A stretch of DNA of 64,000 nt from Nocardia iowensis (lineage in GTDB: Bacteria; Actinomycetota; Actinomycetes; Mycobacteriales; Mycobacteriaceae). How positions within the stretch are numbered: the first letter of the stretch is position 1; every line of letters begins with the position of its first letter. The notes beneath the pieces are model-generated. The model was not told where the DNA came from. It ran no database searches and was given only the letters and a program-made list of their open reading frames with translations. A program made the position numbers and the translations under genes. The stretch covers positions 6,448,001-6,512,000 of the forward strand of contig NZ_CP078145.1 in NCBI RefSeq assembly GCF_019222765.1, given 5' to 3'. Of this stretch, positions 9,408 through 16,311 are shown in pieces.

Positions 9408-9908
9408 ATGACCAGCATGGAAGCCCGTTTCGGTGACGCGACCCGAACCGTGCCCCTCCCCAACCCGTGGAACCTGACCACCTATCTCGCCGCCGTTGCC
9501 GCGCACCGTGGCCGCTCCATCAGCCTGCACACGGCGCCGAAGGCACTGCTGAACGAGATCGGTTGCGGCGGGGGCGGTCTGTGGGTCGCGCGCACCCACG
9601 ACGACCTCATCATCTACGACGTCGACGCCACCGATCGCAATGCCGACCACATCATCCTGCACGAGGTGGGGCACATGCTGCTCGGTCATGGCACCCAGGA
9701 AGCGGATCGCAGCGCACCGATCCCGCCGATGCTGGCCGTGCTGCTGCCCTCGATTTCGCCGCAGTCGATCAAACATGTGCTGGGGCGCAGTGAATTCGGC
9801 GTCGAACGGGAGCGCGAGGCGGAGGTGTTCGCCGATATGACGATGGTCTACGCGACCTTGCCGCGACGCCGGAGTCGGTCGTTTCGGCTGTTCGGGCGCG
9901 GGAAGTAG
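9408..9908 (+). CDS. ImmA/IrrE family metallo-endopeptidase
   Basis: The protein is 166 residues. H85-E-V-G-H89 in ILHEVGHMLLGHG is the zinc motif of the ImmA/IrrE (COG2856) family. A later EREAEVFADM carries the third ligand and the usual EAExFA signature. In this family the peptidase cleaves or binds a helix-turn-helix repressor, as ImmA does to ImmR, to relieve repression. No XRE repressor sits next to it; the nearest is at 5215-6075. The next gene is a convergent DUF4254 gene whose stop codon abuts this one. Confidence 0.87.
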   Translation: MTSMEARFGDATRTVPLPNPWNLTTYLAAVAAHRGRSISLHTAPKALLNEIGCGGGGLWVARTHDDLIIYDVDATDRNADHIILHEVGHMLLGHGTQEADRSAPIPPMLAVLLPSISPQSIKHVLGRSEFGVEREREAEVFADMTMVYATLPRRRSRSFRLFGRGK

Positions 9909-10361
9909 TCACCAGCTGTCGTACGGGTCGTCGGGTAATCGCCGGATGCCGATGCGTAAGTCGTCGATGAGGTCCTGGTAGCCGTCGGCCATCTCCTCGA
10001 TCTGCACCCAGGCGTCGTAAAAGACGGGCTCCGGGGCGTGTGCCAGCGCGGCGAACGCCTGCGCGGTCATTCCGGCGAGCCGATCCACCATTCTGCCGAC
10101 GGTTTCGGCGTGTTCGGGTGCGGCGACCTCCGGGACCGGCGTCGCCAGCGTCACCCAGCGATCGATCGTGCGCACCAGCTGGATGCGCCGCCGATCGATC
10201 TTGGCCGACTCGGTGGCCGGTGTGCGCTCCCGAGCCAGGTGCAGCTGAGCCAGTTCGCCCGCGGCCTCCAGCATCGGATGGTCGGCGTGCGGGAAGCCAC
10301 GGAAGGCGGCCAGCAGCAAGTCTTTTCCGGGGATCGTGCGGTCGTTGCCCGGATAGGTCAT
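9909..10361 (-). CDS. DUF4254 domain-containing protein (second copy)
   Basis: The protein is 150 residues from the ATG at 10361, preceded by GCGGGGGCG. It is all helical and homologous along its length to the protein at 1198-1641: shared IDRRRxxLVRxIDRW, ETVGRMVDRLA and MADGYQDLIDDLRxGIRRLP. There is no signal peptide or known catalytic residue. It converges on the ImmA/IrrE gene with no gap between the stop codons. Members of this family recur in Nocardia, but their role is unknown. Confidence 0.75.
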   Translation of the reverse strand: MTYPGNDRTIPGKDLLLAAFRGFPHADHPMLEAAGELAQLHLARERTPATESAKIDRRRIQLVRTIDRWVTLATPVPEVAAPEHAETVGRMVDRLAGMTAQAFAALAHAPEPVFYDAWVQIEEMADGYQDLIDDLRIGIRRLPDDPYDSW

Positions 10362-10694
10362 CTCAGCGCCCCCGCATGGTGGCGCGTCGGCACGACCCCA
10401 AACGTCCCGGTCCTCGGACGGTGCCGCGTACCGCACCGTTGCCGCAGCACATTCCGCACCTGGCACACAACGATAGCGTGAACGAGACTTCCCCCCTCCA
10501 CGTCGATTTCACCCACTTCCGTTCATCCAACACGCCCTCGATCGCCGCCTCCCCACCAGCCCGCCGTTGCGTCCATTCGGCTAGGGCAAACGTTGAGTGA
10601 CCACACCTTAATGCGCCACTCGGAACGGATAACCTGCGGCTATACCCAACCGAGGCAGCGCAGCGATCGATCCCGGCGAGTAGGGCAATCGGCG

Positions 10695-10722
10695 CGAGGT
10701 CGCCGCGGCCGCGGCGACCTCG
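10695..10722 (-). terminator. 28-base perfect palindrome after the SDR gene
   Basis: CGAGGTCGCCGCGG followed directly by its exact complement lies five bases beyond the SDR stop codon. It has no U-tract, as is common for actinobacterial intrinsic terminators. Confidence 0.7.
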
Positions 10723-10726
10723 TCGG

Positions 10727-11491
10727 CTATACCGGGATGGAACTGTCCGCGAGCAGATAGTCCGGGCCGCCGACGTAGACGGTGTGACCGGATTCGACCG
10801 GACCGCTGGTGGCGTCGGCTACCGCGGTGGCGAATTCGGTGATGGTCGGCAGGGCGGCGTGGTCGCGGCGGGCAGCCACCGCGTCCGGGTTCCGGCGTTC
10901 GAGGAGCTGGACGATGATCGTGCCGTCGATCATGTCGCCGGAGACGATGTGCAGGGGAATGTTTCGCGCCGTGAGTTCCGGGATCATCGCACGGAGGGCG
11001 TCTTCACCTGCGCGTTTGCTCGCCGCGATGGGTTCGTACTCGGCGGGGACCGGTTTGCGGCCGTGGAAGTGGGCCTGGTGGCTGGTGACGAAGACGATGC
11101 GAGCACCGGAAGGCATGTGCGGCAAGCACAGTCGGACCAGGCGGGTCTGGGCGTCCCGGTTGATCGACATGGCGTAGTCGGGGGCGGCGTTGCGTTCCAG
11201 GCCGCCGGAAGCGTTGAGGACGAGGACGTCGAGGCGGCCGAATTCCTCGATGATGCCGTCGATGAGCAGGCGCGTGGCGTCGGCATCGGCGATGTCGGCG
11301 CCCGCGGTGGACGCGCTGCCACCCGCGGCGCTGATCTCGTCGGCGATTGCTGTGGCGCGCTTCAGCTTTTCGCGGTAGTTGATGATCACGTGATCGCCGC
11401 GCGCGGCGAGGATGCGCGCCGTTTCGGCGCCGATGCCGCGGGAGGCACCCGTGATCAGAACGATTCGCTGTCCGGCTGGCTCGCCCACCAT
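10727..11491 (-). CDS. SDR-family oxidoreductase with atypical catalytic site
   Basis: The protein is 254 residues. The N-terminal LITGASRGIGAETA is the Rossmann TGxxxGIG cofactor motif, and VLNASGG is equivalent to NNAG. The segment corresponding to the YxxxK active site reads IAASKRAGEDAL: the Lys is kept but Ile replaces the catalytic Tyr, with a Tyr four residues further upstream. This variant is either a divergent reductase or a non-catalytic SDR. It is divergent from an HxlR regulator at 11561, a common arrangement for quinone or aldehyde-responsive SDRs. Confidence 0.82.
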   Translation of the reverse strand: MVGEPAGQRIVLITGASRGIGAETARILAARGDHVIINYREKLKRATAIADEISAAGGSASTAGADIADADATRLLIDGIIEEFGRLDVLVLNASGGLERNAAPDYAMSINRDAQTRLVRLCLPHMPSGARIVFVTSHQAHFHGRKPVPAEYEPIAASKRAGEDALRAMIPELTARNIPLHIVSGDMIDGTIIVQLLERRNPDAVAARRDHAALPTITEFATAVADATSGPVESGHTVYVGGPDYLLADSSIPV

Positions 11492-11529
11492 TTCCCTCTC
11501 GATCGCGGACCAGCGGCCCGGCGGATTGC

Positions 11530-11567
11530 TTCTAATTCAGAATCACTATGGTAGTTCTAAATGAGAA
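11530..11567. promoter_or_regulatory. Two near-identical palindromic repeats between SDR and HxlR genes
   Basis: TTCTAATTCAGAA (11530-11542) and TTCTAAATGAGAA (11555-11567) are imperfect palindromes of the form TTCT-N5-AGAA with centres 25 bases apart. They lie in the divergent intergenic region; the second overlaps the HxlR start codon. They are probably the HxlR operator controlling both genes; this is inferred, not known. Confidence 0.55.
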
Positions 11568-11917
11568 GTGCAAGCGGAGCGAAGCCGCCCAACGGCCGGG
11601 TCGAGCCGGCGAACGCGCCGGTCCTGGCCGCGATGGAGCTACTGGGTCAGCGATGGACGCTGCGCGTGCTGTGGGAGCTGGAACCAGGCAGGCTCGGTTT
11701 CCTCGAACTGCGGCGGCGCATGGACAACTGCTCCTCCAGCATGCTTTCGGTGCGCCTGCAGCACCTGCAAAGCGCTGGCCTGATCGTGAAGAACGCCGAC
11801 AAGTCCTACGAACTCACCACCGCCGGAACAGAACTCGGCACCGCCCTGCACGCCGTCTGGGATTGGTCGCGGCGGTGGGGAGCGGCACTCACCGACCCGA
11901 ACGACGGAACGGTTTGA
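11561..11917 (+). CDS. HxlR-family winged-helix transcriptional regulator
   Basis: The protein is 118 residues. LLGQRWTLRVLWEL opens the HxlR winged helix, followed by the helix-turn-helix FLELRRRMDNCSSSMLSVRLQHLQ and the wing YELTTAGTEL. The family acts as dimers on direct or inverted repeats and often senses quinones, aldehydes or oxidants; one Cys in the recognition region (DNC) might serve as a sensor. The gene is divergent from the SDR gene, with palindromic repeats between them. The ATG at 11561 has no strong ribosome site. Confidence 0.87.
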   Translation: MRSASGAKPPNGRVEPANAPVLAAMELLGQRWTLRVLWELEPGRLGFLELRRRMDNCSSSMLSVRLQHLQSAGLIVKNADKSYELTTAGTELGTALHAVWDWSRRWGAALTDPNDGTV

Positions 11918-11950
11918 CCTTCCGCCTACCTGAGACTTCATGATGGCCGG

Positions 11951-13018
11951 GTGGCCGAGTCCGAAGAGTTCATCACGATAGGCGTGCTGGCGCGGGCCAG
12001 TGGGCTCACGGCGAGTGCGCTGCGGTTCTACGACGACTGCGGGCTACTCGTCCCCGCCCGGGTCGATCCGCTCACCGGCTATCGCTATTACACCGAAGGC
12101 CAGCGGGAACGTGCCGCACTGATCCGTCGGCTGCGGGCGATCGAGGTACCGCTCGAGTCGATCTCGGACATCCTGTCCGGCGATACCGGACGCGCTGAAC
12201 GACTGTTGGACGAGCACGTCGACGAGCTGCGGCGCCGGGCAGCGGAGGCCGCGCTCGTTGCCGAGGCAATCAAGCAGACGCTGGGCGCCGAGTCGACGGG
12301 CCATCAGGTCGCATTGCCTGCCGCACTGTTGGCGGCGGCGTTCGACCAGGTGCGGGCCGCTGCCGCGGGCAACCGCGAAATACCGGTCCTCGCAGGCATT
12401 CTGCTGGAGGCGAGCGCGAATTCGCTGACGCTGACCGCCACCGATCGGTACCGGCTCTCGACCCGGACAGTGGTGTCGCGGAATCGAAACGGTGACGACT
12501 GGTCGTTGGTCGTCGACGCGGGCGATCTCGCACCGGTGCTCGACTGGCTCCGGCACCTGGATGAAATCGTTGTGGCACCAACGGATCAGGGTCTACTGTT
12601 CGCCGGTGACGGCGTCGAGCGCCGTTGCCGGGTGATCGACGAACCGTTCCCCGACTATCGAGCGGTGCTTTCGGGGCTCGCCCCGGTCCGGACGCGCGTG
12701 GTGACGGCCCGCAAGACGTTGCTCGCCCTCCTCGAAAACCACACGACCACAGTGCGGTTCGAGATCGACCGCACCGGTCTCACGGTGTCCGGCGGCAACC
12801 GCCGAGAGCACCTGTCCGCCGCGGTCACCGGTTCTGACATCGATCTGTCTTTCGATGTCGCGACGCTGCTCCCCGCGATCCACACCGCGCTGGGCCCAGA
12901 TCTCATGTTCGACATCTCAGCGGCGGACCAGCCCGTCGTCCTGCGCTCCGCCACCGACGGCGACCTCACCACGCTGGCCATGCCGACCCAACAGACAGAT
13001 AGGACCACACACGCATGA
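11951..13018 (+). CDS. MerR-type DNA-binding domain fused to a DnaN (sliding clamp)-like domain
   Basis: The protein is 355 residues. Residues 8-75 form a MerR winged helix (ASGLTASALRFYDDCGLL, then GYRYY), followed by a short coiled coil (80-115). The rest resembles DNA polymerase III beta: IPVLAGILLEASANSLTLTATDRYRLS matches the second clamp domain and IDEPFPDYRAVL the third. It is far too short to be a complete three-domain clamp. Such MerR-clamp fusions occur in actinobacteria, but their job is not established. The start is a GTG. It overlaps the next gene by ATGA (13015-13018), so the two are translated together. Confidence 0.82.
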   Translation: MAESEEFITIGVLARASGLTASALRFYDDCGLLVPARVDPLTGYRYYTEGQRERAALIRRLRAIEVPLESISDILSGDTGRAERLLDEHVDELRRRAAEAALVAEAIKQTLGAESTGHQVALPAALLAAAFDQVRAAAAGNREIPVLAGILLEASANSLTLTATDRYRLSTRTVVSRNRNGDDWSLVVDAGDLAPVLDWLRHLDEIVVAPTDQGLLFAGDGVERRCRVIDEPFPDYRAVLSGLAPVRTRVVTARKTLLALLENHTTTVRFEIDRTGLTVSGGNRREHLSAAVTGSDIDLSFDVATLLPAIHTALGPDLMFDISAADQPVVLRSATDGDLTTLAMPTQQTDRTTHA

Positions 13019-13506
13019 CAGACGACACCATGGCCGCGATCAGCCGCGCGGTAGGACTGGGGCACGAGGGACAACCCGACGCAGCCCGTAACGCCTTGCT
13101 CGCGTTGTGGAAATCCCTTGGCCCGCAGGGTGATCCACTACACCGCTGCGCTCTCGCCCACTACCTCGCCGACCTGTACGACGATGCGGCCGAAGCACTC
13201 ACCTGGGACATCCGCGCCCTCGACGCCGCCGACTCCCTGTCCAACGATCGTGCCCAGCAATACGACTCAGCCCTGGACGTCCGTGGCTTCTACCCGTCCC
13301 TGCACCTCAACCTGGCCGACAACTACCGCAGACTGAGCTCCTTCACCGCCGCCCAGCGCGAAATCACCGCCGCCCGAGCCACCTTGCACACCCTCCCTGA
13401 TTCCCCTTACAGCACCACCATCCGCACCGCGGTCGATGAAGTGGAAACAGCAATCCAAGCCCGCAACCCCCGCCCCAGGCCGTCCGCCCCCACCGGCGGC
13501 CGATAA
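13015..13506 (+). CDS. Small TPR-like helical protein coupled to the MerR-clamp gene
   Basis: The protein is 163 residues and all helical. It has tetratricopeptide-like spacing (GQPDAARNALLALWKSLG; CALAHYLADLYDDAAEAL; LHLNLADNYRRLSSFTAAQREI) and a Pro/Arg-rich tail. No catalytic residue is evident. Its ATG overlaps the stop of the MerR-DnaN-like gene, which strongly suggests the two proteins act together, perhaps as a complex. I assign no function. Confidence 0.72.
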   Translation: MTDDTMAAISRAVGLGHEGQPDAARNALLALWKSLGPQGDPLHRCALAHYLADLYDDAAEALTWDIRALDAADSLSNDRAQQYDSALDVRGFYPSLHLNLADNYRRLSSFTAAQREITAARATLHTLPDSPYSTTIRTAVDEVETAIQARNPRPRPSAPTGGR

Positions 13507-13647
13507 TCACCGGCCCAGCGGGACATGGCTGCGTCGACGTGCGAGAGCGTCCTCAGCCAGGTCCCGCTCGGCTGTTGCTGCGGGGCGCCTGGGACGTCCT
13601 CGTGTCACCGGCGGCGCAGCGCCGAGCTCACCGGCCTGCGGACACGA

Positions 13648-13679
13648 ACGGCCCGGCACTCTCGAGAGTGCCGGGCCGT
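13648..13679 (-). terminator. 32-base perfect hairpin after the lipoprotein gene
   Basis: ACGGCCCGGCACTCTC is followed immediately by its full reverse complement, 13 bases beyond the stop of the minus-strand lipoprotein at 13692. It may also stop the plus-strand MerR/TPR operon that ends at 13506. Confidence 0.8.
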
Positions 13680-13691
13680 CGGCGGGGGGCC

Positions 13692-15059
13692 TTACTTCAG
13701 CCGGAGCTTGCCGAACAGGCCGTCCTTCTCGTCGTCCGGGCCTGCCGTGAAGTACAGCGAGTCGGCGTCACCAAGACTTTCGCCGTTGCCGAACATGAGT
13801 GCCCAGAGTCCTTCGATCGCCACCGGCTTACCGTCAGTGTCGCGCAGGTAGTCGACGAACTTGCCGGTGGCGTCATCGAAGGCAAGGACGTAGCCCGCGC
13901 CGCCGAAGTTGCCGATCAGCAGCTTGCCGCTGAGCGGGCCGAAGCCTGCGGGGGCGACGGTGACGGCCCAAGGGGCGTTGAAGCGCTGATCGCCGTCGAT
14001 GACGCGGACCAGCTTGCCCTCGGCGTCGAACTCGGCGACCTTGCCCTTGTCCGGCTTGCCCTTGGCGTCCTGCTCCTGGTCCTTGTCGAGCGAATCCTCT
14101 TCGCCGGCATCGAGCTCGGCCGGGTCCGCCTCGTCCGGCTTGGTGGTCGCGTAGGCGACGAACACTCGGTTGCCGACGGTGGACACATTGAACGGGGCGG
14201 GATCGCCCGGCTTGACCTTCTTGCCCTTGTCGGGCGCGGCGGGGTCGACCGCGTCGCCGCTGGCGAACGGGTTGGCGAAGCCGGTGGTGGGGATGAGCTG
14301 CCAGTTCTTGTCGAGGGTGCGGACCTGCGGGTCCGCGCCGAAGTCGGCGGCGAGCAGCTTGTCACCGGACGGGGTGAGCGCGATGCCGAAGAACTGCATG
14401 CCCTGCGGCTCGCCGTCGAACATCAGGTTGGCCGGGCCGTCGTGCCGGACGATCCGGCCGTCGGCGGCCTGCTCGGTCCAGCCGGAAATCTTGCCGGAGT
14501 CGGTGGCGAAGATGAACCGTGCCGACCCGGTGAGCAGCTGTTGCGTCCCGTCCACCTCGACCGGTTGATCGCGCACCGCGAACAGGTCCGAGGTGATCGG
14601 CGCCGGGTTGAACAGGACACCGGTGGTCTTGCCGATGCTGTTGTCGGAGATGTCGGCGTCGGCGCCGGGGATGGTGACGATCTTCAGCGGATCCTGGAAC
14701 AGCTTCTGCACCTTCGGGTCCGCCGACGCGGTGACATCGCCGACGAACTGGAACGACTTGCCGCCCGCGCCGACCCAGAAATGTCCGCCCGCGCCCTTCG
14801 GCCGGTCGGCCAGGCCCCAGGCGTTCACCATGTCAGGGAAGGTGAACTCGGCCTGGTACTCGGCTTCGTTGGCAGCCAGGTTGGTCTGCGCGTACCGGTT
14901 GCCGTCGAGAGCACGGACCTCGTCGTCGGCGGGTTTCGAATTCGAGCAGGCGGCGGCGACCACCAGGGCGGCGCCGAGCACCGATACGCGCAGCAGACCA
15001 CGTTTCGTCCGCGGCCGCCACGCGCCGGTCAGGCGCGACTCACTCCAGTGTCCGTGCAA
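13692..15059 (-). CDS. TIGR03118-family secreted lipoprotein, beta-propeller-like
   Basis: The protein is about 455 residues. The N-terminal VVAAAC (Cys about residue 38) after a hydrophobic stretch is a lipobox, so the product is probably anchored to the outer face of the membrane. The mature part matches the TIGR03118 family: NLAANEAEY, DMVNAWGLADRP, GKISGWTEQ, GDKLLAADFGA, APWAVTVAPAGFGPLSGKLLIGNFG. An acidic Asp/Glu/Lys insert lies in the middle. I chose the TTG at 15059 because AGGA lies eight bases upstream; a GTG at 15086 is possible. An iron box lies just upstream. The biochemical role is unknown; iron-linked expression is inferred. Confidence 0.8.
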   Translation of the reverse strand: MHGHWSESRLTGAWRPRTKRGLLRVSVLGAALVVAAACSNSKPADDEVRALDGNRYAQTNLAANEAEYQAEFTFPDMVNAWGLADRPKGAGGHFWVGAGGKSFQFVGDVTASADPKVQKLFQDPLKIVTIPGADADISDNSIGKTTGVLFNPAPITSDLFAVRDQPVEVDGTQQLLTGSARFIFATDSGKISGWTEQAADGRIVRHDGPANLMFDGEPQGMQFFGIALTPSGDKLLAADFGADPQVRTLDKNWQLIPTTGFANPFASGDAVDPAAPDKGKKVKPGDPAPFNVSTVGNRVFVAYATTKPDEADPAELDAGEEDSLDKDQEQDAKGKPDKGKVAEFDAEGKLVRVIDGDQRFNAPWAVTVAPAGFGPLSGKLLIGNFGGAGYVLAFDDATGKFVDYLRDTDGKPVAIEGLWALMFGNGESLGDADSLYFTAGPDDEKDGLFGKLRLK

Positions 15060-15098
15060 CGTCTTGTTCCTTTCCGACCAAACCACCGCGCTGACAGT

Positions 15099-15117
15099 TA
15101 GGCGACGCTAACCTTAA
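15099..15117 (-). promoter_or_regulatory. Iron box (DtxR/IdeR-type operator)
   Basis: The 19 bases TTAGGCGACGCTAACCTTA match the IdeR/DtxR consensus TTAGGTTAGGCTAACCTAA at 15 positions. The site lies 40 bases upstream of the lipoprotein start and 62-80 bases upstream of the divergent nitrobindin start, so iron-loaded IdeR could repress either gene. Seen directly; binding is inferred. Confidence 0.72.
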
Positions 15118-15178
15118 CCTGTACTGAATTCGTCAGTATGTGAACACCCCGAGAACCAACAGGTTTAGGCTGTGCGCC

Positions 15179-15679
15179 GTGGTCGAACCCCAACCGCCAA
15201 TCGCGCCCCATCCCGATATCGCCCCCCTGGCCCCGCTGCTCGGCATCTGGCGCGGCAACGGACACGGCGAATACCCGACCATCCAGCCCTTCGATTACCT
15301 GGAGGAAGTCCGGTTCGGCCATCTCGGCCGCCCGTTCCTCACCTATCGGCAGCGCACGCGCGCCGCCGACGACGGCCGCCCCATGCACGCCGAAACCGGA
15401 TACCTGCGCTGCCCACGCCCGGACCGGGTCGAATTGATCTTGGCGCACCCCACCGGCATCACCGAAATATGTGAAGGCGCACTGAATGTCGCCGACGGCG
15501 CCCTGCACATGGAATTCGACTCCACCAGTATCGGCCGCACCAGCACCGCGAAACTCGTTACCGCCCTTGGCCGGACATTTCAATTGAAGGGCGACACCAT
15601 CGATTACACGTTGCGGATGGCCGCGGTAGGCGAGCCACTGCAACACCATCTCGCCGCCACATTGCGCCGGGCGGAATAG
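15179..15679 (+). CDS. Nitrobindin-like heme protein (peroxynitrite isomerase family)
   Basis: The protein is 166 residues from the GTG at 15179. LLGIWRGNGHGEYPTI at the N-terminus is the GxWxGxGxGxYPTI signature of nitrobindins (formerly UPF0678/FABP-like). The C-terminal PLQHHLAATLRR holds the histidine that binds heme b. The family forms a ten-strand barrel; mycobacterial members isomerise peroxynitrite to nitrate and bind NO. An in-frame GTG at 15140 would add 13 residues that do not resemble the family. The iron box upstream may tie expression to iron. Confidence 0.85.
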   Translation: MVEPQPPIAPHPDIAPLAPLLGIWRGNGHGEYPTIQPFDYLEEVRFGHLGRPFLTYRQRTRAADDGRPMHAETGYLRCPRPDRVELILAHPTGITEICEGALNVADGALHMEFDSTSIGRTSTAKLVTALGRTFQLKGDTIDYTLRMAAVGEPLQHHLAATLRRAE

Positions 15680-15690
15680 GGCGGGCCCTC

Positions 15691-15709
15691 GGTTCTCTTT
15701 TCGAGAACC
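15691..15709 (+). terminator. Hairpin after the nitrobindin gene
   Basis: GGTTCTC, a five-base loop and GAGAACC lie 12 bases beyond the nitrobindin stop. A short stem, moderately convincing. Confidence 0.5.
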
Positions 15710-16140
15710 CGGCTCTTCGATGGCCGACGATCGTCGGCGAGGACACCGTCGACGATCACTCGTGCACGTCGGAGCGATGGCCGACTGGGTGCCGCCGACC
15801 TCGGATTCCCGACCGAATTCCGAAGACCCTCCGCCATCCGGCTGCTGATTCGCAACATTATGTGGCCGAAGACCCCGCCTGGCGTAGTTGTTTCACCATC
15901 GTCGAATTCCGTGGAAACGCGAGTTCGGTGGCGCGTAATCTCACCTTCGAGATCATAAAATGTGATCGGCAGCACATTTCTACCGGAATGTGCCATGCCC
16001 CACTTGCCCTTGTTCCGTGAATCGATCCCGGTTTACGGTTCGGAAGTCAGCAAACTTCCAGACAACTTCGGGAAGCGACCCCTTCGCGGAGCAGCTAGAA
16101 CCTTCCCCCGTCGACACCCCTGACCCGAGGGAGCCGAACA
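15710..16140. other. Intergenic stretch of about 430 bases
   Basis: No recognisable gene. Open frames on either strand show no family resemblance and no ribosome site. It is less GC-rich than its flanks near 15850-16070. The promoter for the small plus-strand gene at 16141 should lie at its right end. Confidence 0.5.
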
Positions 16141-16311
16141 ATGAAGCGTTCCACCACCATTCTGGCCAGCGTGGCAATCATCCTCGGTGGCGCCGCAACC
16201 GCCCAGATCCTCGACGGCGGCGACACCGGCGCTCTGATCATCGAAACCGGCCCCAGCAGCGCGCCGGCCAGCAACCAAGTAGCCGCCTCGCCCGACGGCA
16301 CCCCTCAGTAA
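16141..16311 (+). CDS. Small exported or membrane-anchored peptide (56 aa)
   Basis: The protein is 56 residues. MKRSTTILASVAIILGGAAT is a basic start plus hydrophobic core, either a signal peptide or a single membrane anchor. It is followed by a short Asp/Gly/Ser/Pro-rich tail ending GTPQ. GAGGGAG lies eight bases before the ATG, a good ribosome site. Its last seven bases overlap the 3' end of the convergent penicillin-binding gene. I know no homologous family; the call rests on ribosome site, codon use and composition. Confidence 0.55.
   Translation: MKRSTTILASVAIILGGAATAQILDGGDTGALIIETGPSSAPASNQVAASPDGTPQ

Noticed and set aside
13539..15101. 520-codon plus-strand frame opposite the TIGR03118 lipoprotein
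   Set aside because: The composition is the Arg/Asp/Val/Gly-rich pattern of an antisense shadow; the minus strand encodes a lipobox and a known family.
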